Positions 43,401-51,323 of a stretch of DNA of 64,000 bases are shown piece by piece (the first letter of the stretch is position 1; every line of letters starts with the position of its first letter). The position numbers and the translations under genes were made by a program. This DNA comes from Jejuia sp040720935 (GTDB lineage: Bacteria > Bacteroidota > Bacteroidia > Flavobacteriales > Flavobacteriaceae): NCBI RefSeq assembly GCF_040720935.1, contig NZ_JBFDAE010000001.1, positions 62,001 to 126,000 on the forward strand. The letters run 5' to 3'. Below the pieces are notes generated by a model. The model saw only the letters and a program-made list of their open reading frames with translations. It was not told the DNA's origin and did not search any database.

Positions 43401-43425
43401 AATTTGCACGCAATTTGCATGCAAA
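43401..43425 (+). repeat. Right inner repeat of the element (candidate arm-type site)
   Basis: Matches the 21385-21409 repeat at 23 of 25 positions in the same orientation, with the core AATTTGCACGC. It lies 20 bp upstream of the integrase start codon, so binding there could also repress integrase expression. Confidence 0.65.
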
Positions 43426-43529
43426 TTGTTGATATCATCAAGTGTCATTTGAACTCAAAAAACATTAAAAGACTGATTATCAATAATATATAGTGTAAGT
43501 TGATTGTGATTGATGCTTGTTTTGCATCT

Positions 43530-43575
43530 CTGGCAGTCAAGAGGTCGTGGGTTCGAATCCCATCTTCTCCACGGT
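43530..43575 (+). repeat. Right attachment site repeat (attR), displaced tRNA-Ala 3' half
   Basis: Exact 46-bp copy of 21297-21342, beginning at the anticodon loop CTGGCAG and ending four bases past the discriminator. This is probably the original chromosomal 3' half of the tRNA gene. It has no 5' half and cannot be expressed as a tRNA. Confidence 0.92.
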
Positions 43576-43812
43576 TTATAAAAAAAAGCTTCAAAAGTAA
43601 AACCTTTTGAAGCTTTTTTTGTTTCCAATCATGTTGAAATTTAATATTCCTTCTATTTGATGTTCTTTACTTTTAATTCATCTCACAGAGGTTCATCATA
43701 GTTCTTTTTATCATCAGTAAAAAGATAAGAGAGATTTTTCCTGTATTCTAAACTTTCACAAAATGTAAGGAAATGTATAGAGTGATTTATATGGATTGAT
43801 CAGAAAAATAGG
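43576..43812. other. Intergenic region after attR, with old tRNA terminator
   Basis: No gene is visible. The stem AAGCTTCAAAAG / CTTTTGAAGCTT (43586-43615) followed by seven T's is a strong terminator, most likely that of the original tRNA-Ala gene. The rest is AT-rich spacer up to the AbiE promoter. Confidence 0.75.
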
Positions 43813-43870
43813 TATATTTGTTCATGTTTTTAATATGTTCACGAATAATGAACGATAAAAAATAATGAAC
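43813..43870 (+). promoter_or_regulatory. Promoter and symmetric four-site operator of the AbiE-like pair
   Basis: -7 element TATATTTG (43813-43820). Four half-sites follow: GTTCA at 43820 and 43837, then TGAAC at 43849 and 43866. Spacing is 17 bp within each direct pair, and both inverted pairs are centred on 43845. The outermost right half overlaps the start codon at 43865. AbiEi antitoxins are known to repress their own promoter through inverted repeats, so this is probably the autoregulatory operator. Confidence 0.65.
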
Positions 43871-44881
43871 AAAAATTTTACAATGACTGAATTAGATATT
43901 TTAAATAATGCAATTCAAAATTTAGAAAAGGATATTCCATTAACCTGGGACTGGAATGCTATTGATTATCATAAAGATATAGAAGTAGATGGAGAATTAA
44001 AAATAGTATTGAACAATCAAAAACTAGTGTTAAAGGTCGAAATCAAGAAAGATGTAAAGAATCACCAATTATTGAACATACTTCATTACAACACTAAATT
44101 TCAAAATTTCTTACTGGTGGCTGAAAAACTATTTCCCAAGGTAAAAAAAGAACTTCGAGAAAATAAGGTAAACTATTTAGAAGGTAATGGTAATGTCTAT
44201 ATCAATCAAAATGATGTATTTCTTTATATAGATACCAATAAGACAACCAAAACTCAAAAAGAAAAGGGAAATAGAGCATATACCAAAACTGGTCTAAAAG
44301 TTATATTTCATTTTTTACTTAATCCGCAATTAATCAATAACACACAAAGAGAAATTGCTGAGACTGCAAATGTGGCTTTAGGAAACATTCCTTTAATTAT
44401 AAACGGACTACTCGATACAAATTTCATTTTAAAACTGAATAAGAATGAATACGTAATCAATGATTACGAAGCCCTTCTTAATAAATGGATTACAGAATTT
44501 GAACACACATTAAAGCCTACTCTTTTTAAACAACGTTATAGGTTTCATAATAAAAATCAAGATTGGAGAGACTTAAAACTCAACCAAGATAAAACAGTTT
44601 GGGGAGGCGAACCTGCAGGAGATATATTAACCAACCACTTACGTCCAGAGAAATTTATTCTATACACCAAAGAAACTGTTAAAGATTTGATGCTCAACTA
44701 CAGATTAATGCCAGATGATGAAGGCGATATTTGGGCATACGACCTTTTTTGGAATAAAGAATTCATTGAGAATACAGCTCCAGCGGCATTAGTTTATGCA
44801 GAACTGATGATTGGCAATGACAAAAGAAGCAAAGAAACGGCTAACATAATTTTAAATGAGCACATTAAACCAAACTTATAA
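43865..44881 (+). CDS. Type IV toxin-antitoxin AbiEi-family antitoxin
   Basis: A 338-aa protein. The N-terminal region (about 1-130) has an alpha/beta layout typical of longer AbiEi relatives (LNNQKLVLKVEIKKDVKNHQ, NYLEGNGNVYINQNDVFLYID). A winged helix follows at about 140-205 (INNTQREIAETANVALGNIPLIINGLLDTNFILKLNKNEYVI), then the AbiEi C-terminal domain. It would repress its operon and counter the nucleotidyltransferase toxin encoded by the next gene, which overlaps it by 26 nt. The family name is fairly secure; a phage-defence role is inferred. Confidence 0.78.
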   Translation: MNKNFTMTELDILNNAIQNLEKDIPLTWDWNAIDYHKDIEVDGELKIVLNNQKLVLKVEIKKDVKNHQLLNILHYNTKFQNFLLVAEKLFPKVKKELRENKVNYLEGNGNVYINQNDVFLYIDTNKTTKTQKEKGNRAYTKTGLKVIFHFLLNPQLINNTQREIAETANVALGNIPLIINGLLDTNFILKLNKNEYVINDYEALLNKWITEFEHTLKPTLFKQRYRFHNKNQDWRDLKLNQDKTVWGGEPAGDILTNHLRPEKFILYTKETVKDLMLNYRLMPDDEGDIWAYDLFWNKEFIENTAPAALVYAELMIGNDKRSKETANIILNEHIKPNL

Positions 44882-45701
44882 GGAATTAGCAATACCTTAT
44901 TTTAAGGAAGTTTTTGATAGTATCGATAAGGTATTGGTAAAACTAAACGTGCCATATTACCTCATTGGCGCAAGTGCAATAGCTTTAGAATTATTAAAAG
45001 GAGGTTTTAAACCAAGCAGAGGAACAAAAGATATTGATTTTGCCATAATGATTTCGTCCATACAAGAATTCGAAGCTGTTGTTGAAGAACTTCTCAACTA
45101 CGGATTTAATAAAGTAGAAGCACCTTGGACATTATATCATGATAAATTCAATATTGCCATTGACCTATTGCCTTTTGGAGAAATTGAAGAAAAGTTTACA
45201 GCAAATTTTAACGAGCGTTATACAGATTTACACGTTTTGGGTTTTACCGAAGTACTACAAGAAACTGAGACTGTGCAAATAGAAGAAAAGTCACTACAAG
45301 TCCCTTCACTGGCAGGAATGGTTATTTTAAAATTAATTGCTTGGAGCGACAGACCAGAAGATAGAGATAACGACCTCTATGATATTTTAAGAATTATAGA
45401 GCATTACTTTGATTTAAATTACGATGATATCTTACAGTATCATAATGACACATTTACAGAAGTAGAAATTTTTGACCAACTGAAAATTGCTGCACGAGTT
45501 TTAGGAAGAGATTCTAGTAAATTCATAAATGTTTCTGATACCATAAAAGAAGGTATCCTAAAGACCATAAATGATAATGTAGTGGATGTTGAAAACTCCG
45601 AGATTGCTAAATTTTGGGTTAAAAATAAAGATTGGGATTTAGAATATGCGGTTGACATTCTTGAAGAATTTCGAAGGGGGTTGCTAGATAAGTTGGAATA
45701 G
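44856..45701 (+). CDS. AbiEii-like nucleotidyltransferase (toxin)
   Basis: A 281-aa protein with a nucleotidyltransferase core: YYLIGASAIALELLKGG (about residues 33-49) and RGTKDIDFAIMI (about 55-66, the DxD metal site), with a third acidic residue in FNIAIDLLPFG. A helical C-terminal domain with LKLIAWSDRPEDRDNDLYDILRII follows. AbiEii-family enzymes modify tRNA or other targets with nucleotides and stop growth on phage infection. It is coupled to the antitoxin gene by a 26-nt overlap. Confidence 0.8.
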   Translation: MSTLNQTYKELAIPYFKEVFDSIDKVLVKLNVPYYLIGASAIALELLKGGFKPSRGTKDIDFAIMISSIQEFEAVVEELLNYGFNKVEAPWTLYHDKFNIAIDLLPFGEIEEKFTANFNERYTDLHVLGFTEVLQETETVQIEEKSLQVPSLAGMVILKLIAWSDRPEDRDNDLYDILRIIEHYFDLNYDDILQYHNDTFTEVEIFDQLKIAARVLGRDSSKFINVSDTIKEGILKTINDNVVDVENSEIAKFWVKNKDWDLEYAVDILEEFRRGLLDKLE

Positions 45702-45936
45702 AGGCTAAACAATTAATGAGGTTGCTCAATTGGAGTTGTCTGTTATAAATAAAATAATTAAATGCCTACAAATAAAAATTTTCAAAAAAAATAACCATTC
45801 TAGATGAATGTTTCTCTAACAGTACTGGACTATATACTTTAGAAAAAGTAGGTGACTTTTTTAAAGGAAATTACGCACCTACAAGTTTTTTATAAGTGCT
45901 TTTATGTTGAAATTTTTAGATTAAAATCACATCTTA
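45702..45936. other. Intergenic region, possible gene remnant
   Basis: No complete gene. The + strand frame 45791-45895 reads ITILDECFSNSTGLYTLEKV and continues to a stop with protein-like composition but has no start, and may be a relic. The region separates the AbiE-like pair from the end of the pigment cluster, whose last gene is convergent to it. Confidence 0.35.
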
Positions 45937-47226
45937 TCATACTCTTTTATCAATAACCACAATGGGTTTTCTGCTCATTTTTGGAAACTGAAGTTTTTGA
46001 ATTGCATTCTTATCGTGAAATTCAATTCGTGGGAGCACTCTTAATTTGGCTCTAAAGTGGTCTTTGATTTCTTGCAATAAGGTGTCCGACGGTTGAGATG
46101 TTGAGATTTTTAAAAGAATTTCATCGGTACCAATTTCATTTTGATAAATTTCAATGATATAGGAATCGATGTAGTTAAAATCATTTAAAATATTGTCCAT
46201 TGCTGGAGGGTATATGGTTGTTCCTTTATATTTGATCATTTGTTTTTTACGACCAACAACAGATCCCAAACGCATGGTGTTTCTGCCACAATCACATGCA
46301 GAATGATGTGCCATTACCATATCTCCCGTTTTAAAGCGTAATAAAGGCATGCCTTCAATACCCAAAGTTGTTATGGTTAATTCTCCTGCTTCATTTTCCG
46401 CAACAGGTTGATCGTTATCATCTAGAATTTCGGTAATAATCAGTTCTGGGTGTTGGTGTCCGCCTTGTAGCTGTTTGCATTCTGTGAAAGCCGTATTCAT
46501 TTCTGTAGAAGCATAAGTTGAAAATAACTCAATGTCCCATTGGGATTTTATTTTTTCGGATAAAGTATTTAATGAGAAATCTTGTTCGCGTAATGGCTCG
46601 CCAATACAAATAGCGCCTTTTATTCCAGAAGCATTAACATCTATATCGTTTTGTTTTGCATATTCGATGAGTTTTAAAAGAAATGAAGGCACCGCAATCA
46701 CATAAGTTGGCTTAAATTTTAATATCGAATCCCATTGTAGTTCTGGAATGCCATTGCCAACACGAATAATACCAGCTCCAAGTTTTCGAGCTCCTAAAAA
46801 ATAGGCTAATCCTGCCATAAACCTTCTGTCCATGGTCGTCATAAGCTGAATGGTGTCATCCTGATTTATCCCCGCACAAGCAAAGGAAATCGCCTCGTTA
46901 TAGGCCAAACGGTCTAAATCATTATTTGTTAAAGCAAAGGTTACGGGCTCTCCTAAAGTTCCAGAAGTTGTTACATAATCAATAATTTCTTTTTTAGGCA
47001 CACAGATAAAATCATCATTATAGTGTTGTAAATCGTCTTTTGATGTGGTTGGGATTTTAGTTAAATTTTCAAGGGTATTGATGGTATCAACATCTATGTT
47101 ATGCTTGTTAAACATGCGCTTGTAATAAACAGAACGTGTGTTTAAATAGGCTAAAAGAAGTTTTAGCTGATCTTCTTGAAATGCCTTAATGTCTGCTTTT
47201 GAGGCTTTTTCTATATTTGGAATCAT
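45937..47226 (-). CDS. Phenylacetate-CoA ligase-like AMP-binding enzyme (flexirubin cluster)
   Basis: A 429-aa adenylate-forming enzyme. The P-loop-like motif TTSGTLGEPVTFALT is near residues 88-102, followed by the ANL core segments TYASTEMNTAF and FKTGDMVMA and the C-terminal GRKKQMIKYKGTTIYPPAM. PaaK-like ligases activate aromatic acids with CoA; in pigment clusters this enzyme probably activates the 4-hydroxyphenyl starter (inference). Its ATG overlaps the stop of the C45 gene (ATGA). It is the last gene of the cluster. Confidence 0.85.
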   Translation of the reverse strand: MIPNIEKASKADIKAFQEDQLKLLLAYLNTRSVYYKRMFNKHNIDVDTINTLENLTKIPTTSKDDLQHYNDDFICVPKKEIIDYVTTSGTLGEPVTFALTNNDLDRLAYNEAISFACAGINQDDTIQLMTTMDRRFMAGLAYFLGARKLGAGIIRVGNGIPELQWDSILKFKPTYVIAVPSFLLKLIEYAKQNDIDVNASGIKGAICIGEPLREQDFSLNTLSEKIKSQWDIELFSTYASTEMNTAFTECKQLQGGHQHPELIITEILDDNDQPVAENEAGELTITTLGIEGMPLLRFKTGDMVMAHHSACDCGRNTMRLGSVVGRKKQMIKYKGTTIYPPAMDNILNDFNYIDSYIIEIYQNEIGTDEILLKISTSQPSDTLLQEIKDHFRAKLRVLPRIEFHDKNAIQKLQFPKMSRKPIVVIDKRV

Positions 47227-48896
47227 AAGTTCAACTTCCTTTTTAGTTTTTTAATATATAAGTCAACATTCCTTTCGTCTGGGACTGTTGTAATCTCTTT
47301 GGTTTTTGCTGTTTTAAAGATATTTAAGGCGGCTGTTAAATATCCTTTTTTATAATAATATTCTCCTATGATATAGTACCCTTCCCAGTATTCCGGGTTT
47401 GATTTGAGTAAGTTTGAAATTGTCGTTGGGCTAACAGCTTCATCTTTTTTAATTGAAGATTTAATTTGATGACTTAGCTTTCTGTAAATCTCGTAATCCC
47501 GATACGCTTTAGAAAATTGAAACCTATCTTTCTCAATAGTTAATTCCGTATTCGCAAGAAGGTTTTTGTCAGGGTTCTTAAAAACTTCATTTAAATTATA
47601 AGCTACAAATGCTCCCAATTGATAGGGATTTGAAGAGACCCAAACCAAACGTTGTTCTGGTTTAAAAACAATGGCATGATGCGCTAATAACTGGTTAAGT
47701 GCTTTTTCGTTCCCGAAACCTATATTTTTGTTTTGTAAGCCTTCTTTATTTCGTAAAATATCTACAGCAATTTGAGGTGTTATTCTTTGTTGTTGCCCCA
47801 AAAGCTCCTCCATCCGTTGGTAACGGTATTGAGAATGACTTTCTATTTTATGTTCTCTATTTTTTTTATCATCTGAATAAGCGTCACTTTGAAAATGATT
47901 TGAGCATATTAACTGGTTGGAATTCGGGACATCATATATTCCAAAATTTTCTGGAGACACTTCAATAATAATGGCTTTTTTATCTTTTGCACTTCCAATA
48001 CATATAGATTCGGAAACAAATACTTGCCTCTTTTTGGCAATGGTTATGGCTTCATCAATATTGGATGCATATTGCAATATTTCTCTATTTAAAATAGAAA
48101 TTGGTGTTTTTGCTATTAAAGGGATTTTAGATTTCCCAGCATTGATAGTAACCGTAAGTCCGTGCTCGTTCATTCCTGAAACCACACCAATCATGCCGCC
48201 CCAGGTTACAGACATAAACTTGTGACCTTCCGTTGGGTTTACAAATGCTATGATTTTTTCTTTAGCAAAATCATCACCTGCATAAAAATCGAAATTTCTG
48301 CCTATAAGTAAGTGACCATCTTCGGTTTTGTCTCCCCAAGCGGCAAATGATGAGCAACCCACCAGCGCCAAATCTTGTAACGCATGCCCTATATCGTGAG
48401 CGCCATGTAAATAAAGCACCCTTAAATAGGGGTTTGCAATGTTGTTAAAATCAGATGAAGCATATTTTGAAAGCCCATAAATTTCTGCTTTAAATTCTTC
48501 AGGAATATGCAAATACATCTTTCGGTTAAACCATGCCAAAAATTTGCGCAATAGTGCTTGTTTTGTTTTTGAAGGCACAAAATCGTTGACTTTAGACAAG
48601 AAGATGCGTTCTTGTTTATTAAATAATTCTTGAGTCAAACTTCCCGTAATTAAGCCTCTTTCTAACGGATCGCCTTCAACATAAAGCTCCCATAACCCTT
48701 GTTTGTTTTTATTTAGCCTATTATCTCCAATTATAAATGTAGAATCAGAAGTTTTAATTCTTTCTGGGATAGCATTATTATACCCGCTTACATTTGGGAG
48801 ATCGTGTAATGATTTAGAAATACCGCATGATGCCAGTAAAAAAACCAGCAAAATAACAGATAGACTTCTTTTAAACACGATGTTTTTTAGGCACAT
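47223..48896 (-). CDS. C45-family (acyl-CoA:6-APA acyltransferase-like) Ntn hydrolase lipoprotein
   Basis: A 557-aa lipoprotein (lipobox LLASC near residue 24). The Ntn-hydrolase nucleophile is the Cys of GCSSFAAWGDKTEDGHLLIGRNFDFY (about residues 179-204), which becomes N-terminal after self-cleavage. WGGMIGVVSGMNEHGLTVTINAGKS is the conserved core of this family. A short TPR-like tail (PEYWEGYYIIGEYYYKKGYLTAALNIF) ends the protein. It may attach or remove acyl chains during pigment assembly at the membrane (inference). Confidence 0.82.
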   Translation of the reverse strand: MCLKNIVFKRSLSVILLVFLLASCGISKSLHDLPNVSGYNNAIPERIKTSDSTFIIGDNRLNKNKQGLWELYVEGDPLERGLITGSLTQELFNKQERIFLSKVNDFVPSKTKQALLRKFLAWFNRKMYLHIPEEFKAEIYGLSKYASSDFNNIANPYLRVLYLHGAHDIGHALQDLALVGCSSFAAWGDKTEDGHLLIGRNFDFYAGDDFAKEKIIAFVNPTEGHKFMSVTWGGMIGVVSGMNEHGLTVTINAGKSKIPLIAKTPISILNREILQYASNIDEAITIAKKRQVFVSESICIGSAKDKKAIIIEVSPENFGIYDVPNSNQLICSNHFQSDAYSDDKKNREHKIESHSQYRYQRMEELLGQQQRITPQIAVDILRNKEGLQNKNIGFGNEKALNQLLAHHAIVFKPEQRLVWVSSNPYQLGAFVAYNLNEVFKNPDKNLLANTELTIEKDRFQFSKAYRDYEIYRKLSHQIKSSIKKDEAVSPTTISNLLKSNPEYWEGYYIIGEYYYKKGYLTAALNIFKTAKTKEITTVPDERNVDLYIKKLKRKLNL

Positions 48897-48902
48897 ATCA
48901 AC

Positions 48903-49775
48903 TTAAGCGATTTTTAAAGTTTTATGGGTTCTTTTGATGGCTAAATTTTCTTTATAATTCAACCATTTCTGACCAAAGAAATAACGCATGGCATTATCAA
49001 AATGTCGCATGATAAATACATTATATAGCATGGTTGCAAGTTTTTTTGGACGCCTAGGTAACGCTCTTAATGTCATAGAAAAACCCCCATCTAAATACTT
49101 AATATAGTGCCAATACCCACTTGGCATGTATAAGGCATCGCCATGTTTCATATGCACTTGAATACCTTCGGCATGTTTTAGTGCAGGATATTTTTCAAAA
49201 TCCGGATGATCTAAATCTATTTTATCAATATTATGAATAGAAAAAGGAACTCTGTACAAGTATTTTGATTGTTCTTGAGGAAAAAGGGTGACGCTTTTTG
49301 TGCCATGAAAATGAAAATGCATGCTGTCTGGCAAATCAATATCGTAATGCATAAATACTTTGGAGTTGCCTCCACCAAAAAACAATGCCGGTAAACGCTT
49401 AAAGAATTTTAATCCAATGTCTGGATATTTAAAATCGTTAAGAAGTTCTGGCATGCTATCTAATATGTTGTAAAAGAAAATACGTAAATCTGTAGGTTCG
49501 GTTTTCAACAATTCTATGTAATCGTGCAATTTTACTTTTTTAACAGGTTCGTAAACACTTTGTTTGCCTGTTGCTGGTTTATTGTTGTAAAGCGGTACTA
49601 TTTGGTCGCCCGAGCGTTCTTGGATATAATCTAGATTCCATTTTTTAAAAGCAGGCCAATCTTCGGTTAAGGATTCAATTAAAACAGGGCGTTGTGGTTT
49701 ATAGTAGAGCTTGATAAAGTCTTCTTTAGAAATACTTTTAACCCGTGTAATTGGTGTTGTTTTAATATGTTTCAT
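48903..49775 (-). CDS. Cupin-like (JmjC-type) dioxygenase family protein
   Basis: A 290-aa protein of the cupin_8/JmjC group. The iron site His-x-Asp is seen in FMHYDIDLPDSMHFHFHG (about residues 141-158) and the distal His in MPSGYWHYIKYLDGGFSM (about 218-235). Members are 2-oxoglutarate-dependent hydroxylases. In this cluster it could hydroxylate the polyene or its aromatic head (inference). It lies 6 bp downstream of one neighbour and 9 bp from the other, so it is in the same operon. Confidence 0.83.
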   Translation of the reverse strand: MKHIKTTPITRVKSISKEDFIKLYYKPQRPVLIESLTEDWPAFKKWNLDYIQERSGDQIVPLYNNKPATGKQSVYEPVKKVKLHDYIELLKTEPTDLRIFFYNILDSMPELLNDFKYPDIGLKFFKRLPALFFGGGNSKVFMHYDIDLPDSMHFHFHGTKSVTLFPQEQSKYLYRVPFSIHNIDKIDLDHPDFEKYPALKHAEGIQVHMKHGDALYMPSGYWHYIKYLDGGFSMTLRALPRRPKKLATMLYNVFIMRHFDNAMRYFFGQKWLNYKENLAIKRTHKTLKIA

Positions 49776-49784
49776 CCAATTATT

Positions 49785-51323
49785 TTACTGTGTTTTTTCT
49801 GCTTTATTAGCGTCTAATATTTTGTTTAATAGCTTTTCCATTCCAATAACCTCGGAACAGGTAAGTACCGCTCCAATAGTAACACCTAATATGCCATGCA
49901 TATTTAAACTTTGCCCAGTAAGTAACAGGTTTTTAATTTTGGTTCTTGGCGATATAAAAGAGCGTAAAGGGTTCTCGGCATCTTTAACATAACCATAAAT
50001 GGATCCCCTATTAGAGCCTATATAATCTCTATACGACAATGGTGTCGAGGTATGGATTTCTTGAATACAATCGCGGATATTTGGAAACTTTTTTTCTAAC
50101 TCCACAATTAGTTTTTCTGCTTTTTCTGCTTTAAATTCCTCATATGTTTGTCCCCGATCATTTTTGTTTGCAACGGTATTGAAAGTGTTTGCCCAAGGCT
50201 CTACTTCATCATATTTCATATAGGTCATAACGGTCAAGCTATCTCCCCATTGACTTGTTTTTTTGTGAATCCCCATAGACATCATATAGCCTTCGGGCCA
50301 GCTTTCTTGCGTATAATTTTGTCCGTCCCAAATTTTATTGAAATCCTTTATGTGGTAATAATTTTTATTGTGATATTTAAAAGAATCGGGCTTTAAAACA
50401 ATGTATAAACTAAACCCTGCTATGATACTTTCAATATTATGTATTCTATTGGCGTAAGCCTTTCTAAACTTATCTTCGCCAGCAAGTTTGATGGTAAGCT
50501 TGGGTTCTATATTTGATATGAATAAATCCCCTTTTATCTCTTTTCCGTTTTTTGTGAATGCCGAGCTGATTTTGCCGTCCTCAAAACCAAATTTAACGAC
50601 TTCATGATGCTTAAACGCATCGCCTCCATTTTCTTTTAAGCGCCTGATTAATAATTTTGAAATCTGACTGCCCCCATTTACACAACGGTATGCACTTTCA
50701 ATATAGGAATTCACCGTAAGTGCATGTACATAAAAAGGCGTCCGTTCGCCATCTCCGGCATATAAAAAATTTGTGCCAGCAAGCACAGCCTGTAATTTTT
50801 TGTTGGTTGTAAGACCGTTTATAAAATCTTTGGCTTTAAGACTAAAAACATCGGAGTTTTCGTAATAAGGTTTCCCATGTTTTAAGCCGTATAATGGAAA
50901 TTTATCGCATACATCTTTAAGCTTATCGCAATACATATTAATGCCTGTTTCTTCTTCTGGAAACTGAATCAGTAAGTTTTTAATGAATTTATCATAGCCT
51001 TGTGAATGCATGTATTCAGTATCATCATCGTCAAAAGTCACAATATCAAAACCATCTTCATCTAATTTTTTTAAATTCAAATCGTCAATAATATTGAGGT
51101 ATTTAAAATATTGATAAAGGTTTTGTCCTTCACTTAATCCCCCAATATAATGCACACCGGTATCGAATATGGTTTTTGTTCTCACAAAGGTTTGTAAGTT
51201 CCCCCCATATTGATTGTTTTTTTCTAAAACACATACGCTGTAACCTTCTTTTGCCAATATATTTGCAGAAACCAAACCGCCCAAACCACTTCCTATTACT
51301 ACTACATCGTAATGTGTTTTCAT
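49785..51323 (-). CDS. FAD-dependent phytoene-desaturase-like oxidoreductase
   Basis: A 512-aa flavoprotein. The dinucleotide-binding fold VVVIGSGLGGLVSANILAKE (residues 7-26) with EKNNQYGG and a C-terminal GQSLNMHGILGVTIGAVLTCSEVIG put it in the carotenoid isomerase/desaturase family. In flexirubin and aryl-polyene clusters such enzymes act on the polyene chain. The stop-start overlap (ATGA) with the MMPL fusion gene shows translational coupling. Confidence 0.88.
   Translation of the reverse strand: MKTHYDVVVIGSGLGGLVSANILAKEGYSVCVLEKNNQYGGNLQTFVRTKTIFDTGVHYIGGLSEGQNLYQYFKYLNIIDDLNLKKLDEDGFDIVTFDDDDTEYMHSQGYDKFIKNLLIQFPEEETGINMYCDKLKDVCDKFPLYGLKHGKPYYENSDVFSLKAKDFINGLTTNKKLQAVLAGTNFLYAGDGERTPFYVHALTVNSYIESAYRCVNGGSQISKLLIRRLKENGGDAFKHHEVVKFGFEDGKISSAFTKNGKEIKGDLFISNIEPKLTIKLAGEDKFRKAYANRIHNIESIIAGFSLYIVLKPDSFKYHNKNYYHIKDFNKIWDGQNYTQESWPEGYMMSMGIHKKTSQWGDSLTVMTYMKYDEVEPWANTFNTVANKNDRGQTYEEFKAEKAEKLIVELEKKFPNIRDCIQEIHTSTPLSYRDYIGSNRGSIYGYVKDAENPLRSFISPRTKIKNLLLTGQSLNMHGILGVTIGAVLTCSEVIGMEKLLNKILDANKAEKTQ

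Larger units (their letters stand above)
21297..43575. mobile_element. Integrative and mobilizable element in tRNA-Ala, about 22.3 kb
   Basis: Bounded by exact 46-bp direct repeats of the tRNA-Ala 3' half. It carries a CTnDOT-like tyrosine recombinase beside the right end, an excisionase-like HTH gene at the left end, helicase and primase genes, MobC and a relaxase. There are no type IV secretion genes, so it would need a helper element to transfer. Almost identical 25-bp repeats lie inside each end (21385-21409 and 43401-43425). The cargo between 26150 and 42124 is metabolic. Confidence 0.9.

Noticed and set aside
45791..45895. Possible short gene before the pigment cluster
   Set aside because: It has no start codon and no recognisable family; at best a relic, so I list it only within the intergenic entry.
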